From: Dermatemys mawii | Lineage: Eukaryota > Chordata > Testudines > Dermatemydidae | NCBI GenBank assembly: GCA_007922305.1 | Contig: ML677343.1 | Coordinates: 34,203,483-34,267,482, forward strand | Direction: 5' to 3' | DNA length: 64,000 bases | In this document: positions 46,133-59,247 of the stretch, piece after piece | How positions within the stretch are numbered: the stretch's first letter is position 1 | How the letters are laid out: each line of letters starts with the position of its first letter | The notes under the pieces: generated by a model | Told to the model about the DNA's origin: nothing | The model's input: the letters and a program-made list of their open reading frames with translations, nothing else | Database searches by the model: none | Program-made: the position numbers and the translations under genes

Positions 46133-47660
46133 ATGTACAGTATACAAGTCAACACTTTCAGATAGTATGTACATATATGAAACAAAGAGCAATATCTTGA
46201 TAGGAGGTAAAAAGAGCAGTCTGCCATGACCATATGAAGTTTTTGGTAAGATCAATTATGGGAATAAATGTTGGATTGAAAAGAAATGTAGTGTGATTGA
46301 TACAGAGCAGAATATATAATTGATTGGAATACTGGGAAGACTTTAGAAAACATACATTGTTTTGCTGTTGCCATTTTCATATTCACTAACTAAAAGTAAA
46401 TTTTTCCAAACTAAATTGTAAAACTCTGTATACTCAGTATATACAGTGGTGAGTTGATTTTGAAATCCTCTGATTACATGTCTGACTTTTTGTATCTGAC
46501 ATCAGTTTTATCTCTGTTAGTTATGGATTTGTGCTCTGAACAATGCTGAGGTAAAGTCGTGGTTAAGAGGATAGTTTGTGTGTTGTCTTACCTGAAGTTA
46601 ACTACATCTCTTGGGGATAACAAAGACTAAATAACAAACGTAGGTAATCAAAACAACAACAACAAACAGGAAGGTAGGTCTGCTCAAGCAACTTAATGAA
46701 ACCTTTTGAGCTTTTAAATTGTAAGGATTTTTTTAAAATATTCACTAAACACAAAATATATTAAATTAGGCCTTGTCTGTTTGAAAGTTGCAAAGCTTTC
46801 TTCCGCTTTGAAGGGAGAATCTAATGCACCTTATTAGAGTTTTCTGTTTCTTCACTCTCCATTGTTTCTCTTGGGAGCTCAGGGCTTTACGTCCAAGGTG
46901 CGGGATTTAGGGGTTTCAGTCATGGCTATGTATTCTGGAGCCTCAGTCACAGGAATGTCCGAAGACAAATGGTGCTAGTGGAGCCCAACAAAAGGAACCC
47001 TTCTAAAAACATAACAGGGATGAGGGCTTATTGCTAGAAACCTTTAACGTTAGACAGTCCTGGTCAGTATGGGACTGGATAGAGGTGTGATAAAAATTGT
47101 GAATGAAGCTTGAAATTAAAAGATTTCTATTTTATTTCTTGTTTGCGCCCCAGCTTCAGTGGTATTAGCATAGGTCTAGTACTGCAAGTTTGTTAGGTAG
47201 CTTGTGTTTCCTCTGCAGCCTTTACAGTTGTACATTTCCTTTGGTTGTAGTGATTATGAAATCAGATTGCCATTCCTCTTGCTTGCCAAACAAGGACACG
47301 AAATGGCTTCACCTCTTTCAGTGAGTTCACTATTTCATTAGCTCCTATGGATTGCTTTGCATCGTGTGTAGTTTGCTCTTCTCTGTGACTGTGGTACTCA
47401 TTAAATGTTATTCTGTCACTGTGGTGGGAGAACATCCAACTTGTAGTCACAAGTATTGTAATCACATGGCCATGGAGTCTGAACTTGATTGCAGATTAAT
47501 TTGGAATAAATAAATTATGATTAGGTTCAAGCCTCACAGTTGGGAGCATATAGTTTACTATTGAGCAGTAGTGGGCAAAGCAACTAAATGCTAATGAGAA
47601 GCATTTTGTTTGGGGTGGGAAGAAGTTATCTGTATAAAAGTCACATAATAAGGTAATGTC
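46133..47660. other. Unassigned non-coding DNA
   Basis: No gene or clear repeat is seen. Confidence 0.45.
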
Positions 47661-47662
47661 TG

Positions 47663-47936
47663 TGTAGCGAGGTGATGACTCTGTGGTGCGGTGCCTCCTG
47701 CTTGTCGTCTAGGGAATTAGTTCTCCAGCCCTCAGAGATGCCTCCAGCTTCTAGTCCACGGCCCTCTTATAGGGCCAGCTGTGGCCTGATTGGGGCATGG
47801 CCCCAGCTGTGGCTGCTTCCCCAGTCAGCCTTGACTGGCTCTCCACAGGCCTTTGCTGATTGGCTTCTGGTGTGCACAGCCTCTCTGGCCTGTTCTAGCC
47901 CTTTTTCTCATGGAGTAGAGCAGCCACCTCACTACA
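47663..47936. mobile_element. Candidate solo LTR (274 bp), TGTAG...CTACA
   Basis: The ends TGTAGCGAGGTG and CACCTCACTACA are complementary at 11 of 12 positions, with the TG...CA signature of LTRs. GC-rich interior, no polyadenylation signal found. Flanks GTCTG and GTCCC share only three bases and could be a worn target duplication. Immediately to the right lies repeat X copy 2. The upstream sequence 'ggtaatg' and the sequence after the element together resemble the start of repeat X copy 1, so this LTR may have inserted into that repeat. A DNA transposon with the same ends is an alternative. Confidence 0.55.
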
Positions 47937-48115
47937 GTCCCAGAAGAAACACAGGTAACTTGTCGAATTGTCTTGTGTGATAGTTTGTTTTAAAGTAATA
48001 GTCTTCTTCATTAATAGTACCCCATTATCATACTTATTCCTGGAGGACTCTATGGGACATTCAGGACAAGAAAGCACAATGTATTTAGAAAGTCATTCAG
48101 GACTTATCTTCGCTG
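47937..48115. repeat. Unclassified 180-bp repeat X, copy 2
   Basis: It aligns along its whole length with 45775-45951 and shares long exact words, such as 'cagaagaaacacaggtaac' and 'atcatacttattcctggagg'. By eye, identity is in the high eighties of a percent. It directly follows the CTACA end of the candidate LTR. Confidence 0.75.
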
Positions 48116-48400
48116 TAGTGTTAGTTGGAGGTATGACTCCAATGCCCCTGACCCAATGCCCATCTGCACACATAAATATCTAGCTTTAGTTGAGTGATGC
48201 TTTAAATTTGAGCTAACTGGGCTGTAGGCTGCAGTTCTAGTATTGCGGCGGAGATGTAGTTACTCTGTGCTGCTAATCCAAACCCTCTCTCCGGCCTCAG
48301 TGTTGCTCTGCAGTGTGACTGCTCTAACTCGAGAGGAGTTAGCTCAAGTTATCTACACTTAGGTTAACACTGCAGTGACAACAAGCCTTGAGAAATCTAA
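48116..48400. repeat. Possible Harbinger-like MITE, ends unclear
   Basis: 'gagctaactgggctgtaggc', 'gaggagttagctcaagttat' and 'ctacacttaggttaacactg' are words typical of Harbinger-type MITEs in turtles, but I cannot define both termini. Confidence 0.3.
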
Positions 48401-51400
48401 GAAACTGGTGTAAATGGAAAATACACCAACAAAACTGGGAGATGGCACACACTGATTCTAACTCAAATCCTTTTTTGAAAAAAATACTTTCTACAGTAGC
48501 AGACTTGCAGCTGTTAACTAATCCCATAACAAGTGGTATTTAGCCACACATTTTCCAAATTAAATATGCTTACATGTTGGACTAGCTTTCTACCTTGTAA
48601 CACAAACACTTTCCCTGCTAGGAAAAGAGAATTAAACCAAAAACTGCCCCAAGCCATGTGGAAAACGGAGGAAAGGAATGGTGTATGTGCATGTGCACGA
48701 AATACTGGTGCCAGGAGAGTGCATGAGGGGTTTGCACGTAGCACAGTATTTGTTGGAAGATCTGAGGGGTTATCAAGGGCTACTCATGCTTAAATTATTA
48801 GTTAAGCTGTGGCATTAAAGAATTGTTATTCAGTCCTGGTCTCATGACTGTTTTGCTCGGAGGTGTTTGAAAATTCTTGTCTGTGCTGTCATATAATCTG
48901 TACTTGCCCTTTTCTTTAATTTTTTTCTGGTCATTTGAATAATGTTTTCAGATCCTCTGTTTAATCTGGATTCAGTTCAACAGTGTTTGGAAAACAAGCA
49001 ATTAATTGCGTCTTGTGTTAGATCCTTTTTAAAGAGGCTTGAGCGCACAACCCCCCTTCTGCACATTTTTAAGAATTCCATAAAAAAAAATTCAGGAGCC
49101 CCATACAAGTCAAATGTGTTGTTTCCATGGAAACAATTAATGGGGAGAGCAATTTATAACTGATGTAAAAAAATGAGCACTTCCTCAGACCCCCCTGCTG
49201 TTCTGATATAGTCTCAAGGAAAAAAAATCTGTTGTGAGGTTAGCAGAAGCTCCATTCTTAGGGAAAAAACAATGAGAGCAAAAGTACCGTCCTTTCCTAG
49301 TATCATAACCACAGTTACTTTGCTATGCAGACATTATTAGGTCTTGGAAAAGGTCAGTAAATTCTCATTTCAGGACATCTTTTCAAATGCTTTTCCTTTA
49401 GAGAACCTCCCCCACCCTGGCCCCCAATCCCAGCCTCTTCCTCAATATACACATGCCTGCACTGAGGGGCTGGAATCGTATCTTATGATATACAAGACAG
49501 CTGGACCCAGCACTGAACCAGGGCCCTGATTAAATTCATCTAGGATACATTATATAGCACCAGCACTTCTGTACTTAAGGTCTGTCAGCCTAGCCATTAG
49601 AAACCTTGCATATAAGTGTTTTTTGCCTGCCATTATAGCTCTCTCCTGGTTGATGCTTGACATTGATTTTTATCAAATATAAAAAATGAATGCTAAATTA
49701 GAAGAATTAAAACCAGTCTCCTGATTTTAGCTCTTTAAAATAGAAAGTGAACATTACCTGCCATTTTACATTCAAGTTTCTGGACAAGTGTCTCAATAGG
49801 AATTGTGTATTTTGAAAAGTGGCTCAGATGTGTGAAAGGCTGCTGAATATTAGCAGGGATCTTGACTTCTTGCTGACTAAATGCAAAGCAGAAATTCAGG
49901 AGCCTGTGACAAAATGTTTCTGAGGTGAAAATAAAGTGATCATGTATATTGTACTACATTTAATTTCACTGAGTAGTTACAGAAACCTACCTACAGGACT
50001 GTATCTAGTTGACTGTTGCAGGTGTAGAAGTTGTACGAAAATTGCAGTACAGACTTCACCACTCCACTCACTGTGAATTGTATATATTAGTATTGATACA
50101 TTCTGTGTAATAAGTGCATAAATGCAAAACCACAGAGGGGATATTATGCTTTTATTTTTTTGAATACTTTGTAGGTATTTATCATGCACGAGGGTGAGGC
50201 TGGTGAGGAGAGACTCTTAAAAGATATTTTCACCTGCGGAGGGCAGTCTTTATCCACAAAATACTTACAATAGCATGGCGGGTTCTCATGAATCCAGAGC
50301 AGCATTAGAGCTAACAAAACATGTATATGTGTGTATAAAAATCTTTAAATTATGAAAGCAAATAATTCTCCTGTAGAGTTTAAGGCTATCTGAAAGAGCA
50401 GCTGATATTAAAAAAAAATGGTGAGGTGGTTAGAGGGAGGCCTTACATTTCCTATGCAGGTTCTTGTTTTACTGGGCAGTTTTAGAGACTGAAAGTGTTA
50501 GTGAATAAACACAGAGTCAGAGAGATTAGAAACAAGGTCCCAAATGGTGGGGGCAAATTCTAATCCAAAGAATAGGTGAAAGATTTAACATTAGGTATAA
50601 AATTTAATGTTAAGAACAATAAAGGCAAACACCTTAATTAAACCACTCAACAAAGAGAGTGAAATCTACAAAAGGATGGTTTAAAAATACAAGAAATTAA
50701 TGTTGGTGGTTTTTTTCCTATCTACCTGAAGGTATTCACTATTAAAAGTATTAGAAAACAGGTATTTCTGTCAATAATATTTTTTTACAGTTGGTGTATG
50801 AGAAAAGAATGGATTAAAAAGATAATCAGTCCAAAGGATACCTCAGGGAGAAGCTCTAACATATGTGTAACAGATGCAGATAAATACTCTGCAATAATCT
50901 AAAATAATTTAGTTGCTGGTGTTCTGGGTTCTTTGAAAAAGATCCTATTTATTTCTGACAGTGATCATGGAAAATATCCTGCAGCGATTGTTTGTTTGTT
51001 AAGGGTTAAGAGGTTCTGAAAAATTATCAAGTTCATTATCATTTGTATAACTCATCAATAGGGGAAAACCCCTGACATTTCTATTATTATTTATATGACT
51101 GTCACTTAAACAAAGAGAAACCACAAAGAACATTTTTACAAAACACATACACAAAAAAGAACCTCCCAAAAATGTATGTTTGAGTATTACAGAGATCTGC
51201 AGTCAGAACTCATTTACACATTGCTAATGAGTTGTAAAATACCTTTGAGGATTTCTTTTGCTACCTGTTGTCTTTTTTTTCACTTAGCAACATTTTCTAG
51301 CTCTTTTTCTAGGTCAGTATATTTGAAAATGTGGATTGGAGACTCATAGATTTTACAAAATATAGTTTATATTTATTCTTTGTATCTTAATGTAAAGTAT

Positions 51401-54400
51401 TATTGATTTGAAACAAAAACCATAGCATCAATATAAAAGTGCATTCTCTTTATTATGAGGGGACCTAATGTGAATTTTTCTTTTCATAAATTTTGATTTG
51501 GCAGCATTATTAAAATCTGTTTTTTGTAGTGCAATTTGTGTTCACTCTTCAATGGAGTCAGGTGGAATAGGAGAAACAAAATGGCAGAACAATTACTTGA
51601 AAAGAAGATCGTGGAGGAATGTTGTCAGTTTTCAGTATGAAGTTCAGTCAGATTGTAGAGGGATATGATTTTTCTTATTACAGTAATCCAATTTATTTTG
51701 CAAATATAAATGATAAACACTTCAAAATCTGTAACACTCATAAGGTTTCAAAATTGTACCAATTATATTCCGGAGCTGGTGTGTTAAAATGCTGCTATGA
51801 TTTTATTTTAGCAGGTTTTGAGCTCTGGATTTTAGAAGATAAAAGTGTGTTTTGAATTAAAGTGGCATTATTTAGACTATTGTATTTAAATTAACCCAAC
51901 TATTTTGTTATTAACCCCCTACTTTTGGCTTTATAGCTCAACCTTAAAAATTTGATACAAGTTAAAACTAGATTCATAAGACTTCAACCTGGTTGTGAGT
52001 AATTTTGTTAATGATTGTGAATGGTTTTAATCAGTTTATAGTAACGTTTTAAATAAAGTCAAAGTTCACTGATTTAGATTTTTTTGAACTTGCATAATTT
52101 AAAATTGACTTTGAATTAAAAATGAAAATTGGTAAGGTATTGGAATTTCATGTCATTTCATCACTCAGTAGTTGGGGAAAAAACATGGTGAGCTATGCTT
52201 TAAAATGGGCTACTCCTCTGTTTTATAAACATTTATACACCATCTTCTGATGAAAAAAATATAATGTGGACTTTAATCATGTTTGGCCAGGTGTGAGGCA
52301 AGCAGGGGGGCATGACCAGCAATAATATGTCCCTTCTGATCTATCTAATAAAAAATCTATTCTTTAAAACAGTGCTTCAGCTGAATCTCCGGTATACTCT
52401 GTACCAGTAACATTTTTAAAAACTATTATTTTTATCCAAAATACATCTTTACCTTTATGGTCTGCAAGGTGAATAAGTATAACATAAGGCTTATCTAACT
52501 GGGACAGTAATATTGATTTTTCATTATGGAATGTTTTAAAATGATTCATTCAGAAAATTAACTTTTTTTAAAAAAGCATTAACATTTTAAAATAAAAACT
52601 AACCAAGTGCCCTCCCCTCCCGACCCTGGCCCAATCCCCCCAAAGAAACCAATAAACACTCCCAGAACTTCAACGCTCTGCTTCAAACTGATGAAAGAAG
52701 GAAATTCAAAGTTCTGGTTGACAGTATGTGTCTAACTTTCATCCTTTCCCCTCCCTTACTCCAGCAGTGAGAGTGAAAGATAGTGTCAGCCGTCTGAATT
52801 TCCTGGCATACTGCATCTTGGCTTTTGCTAGATCCTGAATACTATTTCGCTTCCATTTTCATTCACTCTTATTATACAGAGAGATTTCCAATTTTTAGCC
52901 TCCCCTCCTTTTTTCTTTCACAGATTTAAAGGCAAACACCAAAATGTGTATACAAAAATTCAGTAAAGCCCATTCATCACACACGCTTGTTTGCTGGTGC
53001 TTTGTTTCTGTTCCATGCTGTGTGCATTGCATTGCATTTCAGAACCTTTATTTATATTTTTCTTTTGTAGTTTATTAAAATGAGAATATTTTCATTGTGC
53101 TGAATTCCTCTTTGTTCAGGAAATCTTACCCTGCAGGGCTTCAAAGGACACAAACAGATTGTTCTGGGCCTAATCCTTAGTATTGTTTTTATGATGAAAT
53201 CAAAAATATAATTGTTAAAACCCAAAGTGTCTCTTTACATCTGAGACCAAGATTTAGACTGGCTTGTAGCAAAGCAGGGGATATGAAGAGCCAATGCCAA
53301 CTGTGGTCGGACTTCTGAAAAGTAAAAGGTGGTGCACCCTCAATGCATAACATAATGGTAATTGTATGGAGAGTCTATGCAGTAAAATGGCTTCTTTGGT
53401 GACTCGGTTTGCCAGTATATAATACATGGGGTATTTTTTCCTTTGCATTGTGTCTGTTTGCAAGTGGTGATGACAAATACTTTGACTAAATTAAAGTGGT
53501 GGAACACAATTCTCCCCACTTCAGCAGGTCTGGAATAATTTTTCTAAAAAAAGCCTTTCTGCAATTGATTTTTATTTTTACTATTTTTTATTCTAAGTAT
53601 TTTCCCCCTGACTTTCTCTCCCACTTCTTGTTTTTTTTTAAATCTCCCTATTTTATTCTTTCAGTTTTACCCCATTCACTTCATAGCTTGCAGTTTTCCT
53701 AGATCTAAAGCCAGTGCCTTTGTATGCTCTGGGGACAATAGGATTATATACTCTTCCTTGGGACCTGAGGCATTACTGTTTCCTTACCTTAATAGCATCC
53801 AGTTGTCTGGATCTGTCTGGGTCCTAAATCCATCCTGAATTGGTTTCCTAGCTGGCAGATTTTTGTGCTCCATGTTGTTTTTGGTCTGGACTTTCATATG
53901 AATATTGCAAATAATTTTATATTTTGCCAAATGGAATTTTTATCACATGCAGCCAATGTGTATTACAGACTGAAATGAGAAGATAAAAGATTGATTGAAA
54001 ACATGTCAAATTCCAGTTCGCGCCAGGATGTAACAAAAAAGATTTTTCTGTAAAAAGAACACTGACAAAACCCTCCATTTAAATGAATGGTTTTATGTTG
54101 CGCTGTGGTAGAGAAATGGTTAAATTATGCACTCATTGGAGTATGAAGGCAGTTCTTCTTTGCTGACAGATAGTTTGACCAGTGTCAGGTTATCCTGATA
54201 TGTTCAGCATACCTTCATTGCATCATAAATAAAATAGACAAATTACTTTTTTTCCTAGGGTGGAATAAGCACCAGGAGGGGGAGAGATGGGGATAGGGGG
54301 TGTGTGATGATTGGAGCGGGGAGTGAAGAATTAGAGGAAAAGAAAAGAGAGATCTTTGCAGCCACTCTATGAATCTCTGCGTGGCAGCTGAGAACAATGT

Positions 54401-56410
54401 GAAAAGCAAGCAATTACCTTGAATACCTCTCCCTTATCCAGACGTCGGAAATATATTCCTGCCTGAGCTTGCTTGCTTTTTGTTTTTATCCAAAGGCCAT
54501 TTATTAAAGATTTTTGTATCCTTCTGGAATTTTTGGTAGGAATTAGATTGTTGTTGTTGTTGTTTGATTCTTTCATCTTTTCATGACCCAGTCTTTCTCC
54601 TATAGTCACAAAAGTCAATGAAAAAGGACAAATCCTATCATGTTCCCAACTGATTCTTGATCATCCTTGGTTCACTGACTGGAGAACTTAACCCACAAGC
54701 TAGAATAGGGTATCAAACTCATTTTGCTGCAGTGTATTGAATTGCGTTTTGAATGAAGGCCCATGGACTGTAGCTACAAATTTAGGGCCTTGCATTTTCT
54801 TGAATCCTTTATGGGTGTCCCACAAATGAGAATGGAAAGTTTGCATAAAGGCTGTGGGTAGACCATGAACCCTCATGTGGAGCTAAGCTTTTAGCTCGTA
54901 CATTTGCTTTTTCTTTCAATGGAAAAAAATATATGCAGGCACATTTAGCACCATTGCTGTTAATGCCCATTTGTATGATCATTTCCACATGGAACTCCCT
55001 GATTTTGTGCATATAGTATGTATAAACTATGTGATAATAACCCTTAAGCGTCATTACTAGCCTCCATGTTTAATACCTGATTGAAATCTAAGGGCAAAGT
55101 TCATGTCCAAGCTTTTGAAAAGTGACTAATGATTTTTTGGGTGCCCTCCCTGAGACACTTTACCAGGCCTGATTTTCAGAAAGTGAAGAGTACCCACCCT
55201 TTGAAAAGCAGGACTACTTAAGGTGCCTCAAGTTGAGGATTCAAAAATGGAGTCAGTGAGCCAGTGATCCTGCATTTGAAGGTAGTGATTATGGAATGAG
55301 GGAGACTTTGCAGGATTGTGTCTGACTTGTTGAAGCAGGTTATGTCCTCCAAACCATATGGTCCAAGTGATTATCCCTCTTCCAAAGTAGTTCTTTCAAT
55401 CCTGCTACCTAGTTGCACCAGCTGATTACAGTTATGTCTCTGTTAGGATTTCATGTCACAAACTGGGTATGCCTTAGTGGTAGCTGAAGAATCTAAGCCC
55501 ACTAGAATTTACTATGCTGATAGCCATTCTGATGTTATCATAGTGGGTTGGACCAGCCATCTAGCTGGGACTCTCTCTTTAAATAGCTTTTAGTTATTAA
55601 TGCTCTGGGACCATCAGTAATTCTATCACTCACTCACCCTGTTGCAGATTCCCTGTTTTCACAAGGCTCAGGTTTGTAATGAACTAAAATGCTTAAAATG
55701 TGATTAAAAAATTGACATTGCCTCTACTCTGAAGGGTTTTTTTTTGTCTTTAGATGAAAACTACAAACAAATGTACACTTTAAATAGTTATGGTGAAATA
55801 TTGTTCATCGCCTTGGACTATTTTTGAAGTAGGAGCATGGAGAACAGTATCATAGGAATTTAAAGGAGGCATTTAGTTTTAAATCTTCACCTCTTTAACA
55901 AGATAATACTGTTCTGTAAATCTGTGCAAGGCCTTTCACCCCTCTCCCCAAAAAAACACATGAACACATGATTGTATAGGAGCCTGTTACCTTGATACTG
56001 ACTGGCTGTGTTTTACGTAATATCCTTCAGCATCATTGATATTAACCTTGATGATATCATTATTGCTATTTACAGTCCGATGTTGGTAAGGGTAAGCCTG
56101 AATGAAACTAATAAAATACACTGAGAGAGGTATTAGTGCCATTAACAATACTTGACAGCGCGAGAGAAAAATAGCCCGCCTTTAACCAAGCTGGCAAGAG
56201 TTGGTCTGGCCTATGTGTAGATTTCTGACACTTTGTTCTGGTAACTCTGAAATTCCAGCAGTGATTTTCTCTCCACCCCCGTATCTACATCTTTTCCCTT
56301 TTAAAAGACTTACTCTACATTTCCTCCATCTTCCCTTCCTAATAGCTGTGACTGTTAGTTGCTGCTGAAGCAGCTCCATAGGTGGTTGTACTATAGCCAG
56401 GCTTGTACTT
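48401..56410. other. Repeat-poor non-coding DNA, 8 kb
   Basis: I recognise no named transposable element in this 8-kb stretch apart from a possible palindromic repeat at 55110-55250. It is AT-rich with simple poly-T and poly-A runs. No coding exon is supported: the open frames are short and overlap one another on both strands. Confidence 0.5.
55110..55250. repeat. Possible sauropsid repeat
   Basis: 'tgattttcagaaagtgaaga', 'gtacccacccttt' and 'ttaaggtgcctcaagttgag' match a widespread fold-back repeat family. Confidence 0.4.
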
Positions 56411-57300
56411 TATGGGCTTGAGTGTACACCAGGAGTTTTGCCATTGACATCAATAGGAGCAGGATAAGCCCTGGTGTGACTAAGCAGCATCATTGTCCAA
56501 TGCCCCTTTTATTCTTCAGGCCATTGATCGTAGCTCTCTCCTCCCTTTGGCCAATTCCAAGCTCAGTGATCTTCCCCCTGATTCTGAAAGGCCCTGTGGC
56601 TTTCCTGACCTTCGACTCACCTTTGTTCTATTCCCACTGCAATCCAGCTGACAGTCGGCGAGCCTTCCTCCATAATGCAGTCTGACTCTCTGATGGATGT
56701 TGTCATGACTTCCATGATGAGCCTCTATCTTGGGATCATGGTATAAAAAAAATGGACATTGACTTTTGAATGGATTGGTCCCATGAGAACATTTTGAAAA
56801 TACAATGTTCTTGTGGATTATAAAGTTATTTCAGCACATTCATGCTTTTCTGGGTGTAGTCTTCATTTCAGATTAAAATTTACCTCTGTAGTACAGACTA
56901 TCATGCAATTATTTCTTCTTGTTAAACCTCTGCATTTAATCAGAACTTCCGATGCAGCAAAGTAAGGTTTGATGAACTCAATATCTGTTTATAAACAATT
57001 ACCCAATGTCATTTCAAGCTTCATGTGACACTCACTTTGGACTTTTGTCTTCTTCCAGCATGGCGCAAATTTGGACATCGTTGGGTTGAGGACTTTGCCA
57101 TAGAGGACTGTGATTGATCCCCCTTCTGCTCCAGTGCTAGAGTATGCTGCTTTAATTTGCTGGGGAACAGTGATGAGCAGCTTGATGACACTTGATTTGT
57201 GCTGAGATGACACTTGATTTTGAGTGAAAGTGTATTACAGTGGTGTGGCAGCACCCCTACAGGTAAGGTTGTGTCTTGACATCTGTTTAAAGGTGGACCT
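56411..57300. other. Unassigned non-coding DNA
   Basis: No gene or clear repeat. The 87-codon frame at 56422-56685 resembles no known protein. Confidence 0.45.
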
Positions 57301-57835
57301 TTCTAAATCCTCTAAAATTGCCATGTTTAGTTGGAATTGGTGCCTCAGGAGGGTGCAGGGTATAGATAATGACCCCCAATATGGAGTCTTTTGAGTCAGG
57401 GATTCCAGAGATATTAGGCCTGAAAAAATACCCCATTTAAAAAAGTTTCTATGGGGGCTGTTTTGGGTGCATTTATTTGCACAGTGCTAGAGTTCAGCCT
57501 ATGAATGTGTGATGTAGGTCAAAATGGTCTGTTGAGTTTTAGCGATGGCACTCATCAAATCTTTGGGGTACCCAAATTCAGAATAGTATTGAAGGAAATG
57601 GACATTTTTTACACAGTGCACTCAGCAATAGAGAAAAACTGTGAGTGGTTTTCCTTTCCCGCCATTTGATAGGCTTTAATTGTGACTCCTGTAAGTGCTC
57701 TAAATGCCAAACAATTACTCGAATTGCTTTGAAATTTGATGTGCCTCATAAGGGTGCAGAGGAGCATTAGTGAACCGAATTTGGGGTCATTTCACTGAGG
57801 GGTTTCCAGATTACAGGCTCCTTCTCAAAACAGTT
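57301..57835. repeat. Pair of diverged direct repeats about 400 bp apart
   Basis: 57330-57420 and 57710-57820 share a common order: 'gtgcctca', 'agggtgcag', an 'aatntgg-gtc' element, then 'aggg-ttccaga'. This looks like an old tandem duplication or two relics of one repeat. Confidence 0.55.
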
Positions 57836-58852
57836 GCCTTCTGCTGTGTTATCCAGTGAAAGTGAGAGGTACTAATGTCTGGATGAATCGCAGACCTTTT
57901 GATGGACATGAACTCCCCCTTAATAGCTAAGGATAAGTTAATTGTGAGCTCCCACCTCTGACAACAGACATTTTGGACTTAGTGTCTAGACTCTGGTTTG
58001 TGAATCCTGGATGGTAATATCATTTTGGGTGAAAGATAATCAAAGTCTTGTTGGGAAAATATTAAACATGTGAATGCCCCCAATATCACTCCCCTCCCAG
58101 GAAGCAAATGGAGGAAGGAGGGATTTGGGGCTGCCATGAGAAAAGAGGGTGATAGAGAGGGGGATAAATGTGGATGCATGGTGGGGAAGGTAAGAGAAGC
58201 TTGGGGCTCAAGTGATGGAGGTATAGCACCCCCAGTTCTGCTAGTGCGCCCCAACTGTCCCACACCCCACATCTCTGCCAGTGCACCCAAACACTACATG
58301 GAGCTATTAATGTTGGAAGAACGTTAATCAGGAAACTGTGAACTGAAGGACATAGAAACATTGCAAGCTCTGATAACATCAGTGTTTCTTGGAGATGAGG
58401 TACATCTATTGGATGGGCCTCAGTGGGTCTTTCTCCCAGACATAAGATTGTCTGTGTTTTGGAATGGAGATGCTGTCTGTAATTTCTCTTAATGGCTCTG
58501 CTGTATCTGCCACTCTCCAATCATCATGGAACACGACCAGGAATACGTTTCCATTGTATTCTAGTTGACCTTCACTCCAGGCACTGTACAAGAGTCAAGT
58601 TATAGGAGAGGCAAAACAAGGGCACTAGAAATGTCTGAACACCATGGAGGGAAGACTTCTGGCAGATGTGTTCCCTGCTCATGGGAGGAGGCCTGGGTAC
58701 AGTAGTGGAGAGGGACCAGATTGGAGGGAGGAATGCAGATTTGGGGTGGGGGGTCCTGACTCAGTATGCTAGTTGAAGGAGATGATGTGGATAACTGCCT
58801 AAATGACAACTCTCTCTTACCAATGACGTGTCACTTCCTCTTCCAAACGCCA
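57836..58852. other. Unassigned non-coding DNA
   Basis: No gene or known repeat. Overlapping - strand frames at 57979-58591 show low-complexity proline/serine readings, unlike any domain. Confidence 0.45.
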
Positions 58853-58983
58853 GGAAATTCAGTGTCAAAAGTGGATATTAATATAGAGGTGAGGTAGGTT
58901 GGTGGTATGTCCTCTCCTGGCAAAATGGGGTGTTGGGCAAACCTGAGACTTCTGAAAACCAGGAAATGCAGAGTTGAGGTGGC
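58853..58983 (+). repeat. Left arm of long inverted repeat
   Basis: This arm and the complement of 60564-60697 share an extended alignment over about 130 bp. The best segment is 37 bp long (58948-58984 against 60564-60600) with three mismatches. Outer matches include 'atattaatatagaggtgagg' against 'atattaacatagagttgagg', and 'tggtatgtcc' in both. Confidence 0.8.
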
Positions 58984-59010
58984 CTATGAAAGCTCAACTC
59001 TGCCCGTTTT

Positions 59011-59247
59011 CAGCAGTGCCCCAGTGAGCTCTGGTAACACACACCTCAGCAGTGCCNNNNNNNNNNTCAGCAGTGCCCCAGTGAGCTCTGGTAACACACA
59101 CCTCAGCAGTGCCCCAGTGAGCTCTGGTAACACACACCTCAGCAGTGCCCCAGTGAGCTCTGGTAACACACACCTCAGCAGTGCCCCAGTGTGCTCTGGT
59201 CACACACACCTCAGCAGTGCTCCAGTGTGCTCTGGTAACACACACCT
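59011..59247 (+). repeat. 36-bp minisatellite with an assembly gap
   Basis: The unit starts CAGCAGTGCCCCAGTGAGCT and ends GTAACACACACCT. Full units begin at 59011, 59068, 59104, 59140, 59176 and 59212. A partial one at 59047 runs into ten N bases at 59057-59066. The last two units differ at a few positions (GTGTGCT, GGTCAC, GTGCTCC). The length is a multiple of three, so the frames stay open: the + strand reads a 12-residue repeat, SSAPVSSGNTHL. This does not show that it is translated. Confidence 0.95.
59057..59066. other. Assembly gap (10 N)
   Basis: Ten N bases inside the tandem repeat. The true number of units is unknown. Confidence 0.98.

Noticed and set aside
52895..52925. Pyrimidine-rich CTTTTTTCTTTCACAG acceptor-like site
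   Set aside because: The following sequence has early stops in all frames and no donor; similar sites occur elsewhere.
58994..59245. - strand frame of 83 codons with regular repeats
   Set aside because: It is the reverse reading of the 36-bp tandem repeat; openness follows from unit length, not from selection.
59011..59247. CRISPR-like array
   Set aside because: Units abut without spacers and this is a vertebrate genome; it is a minisatellite.
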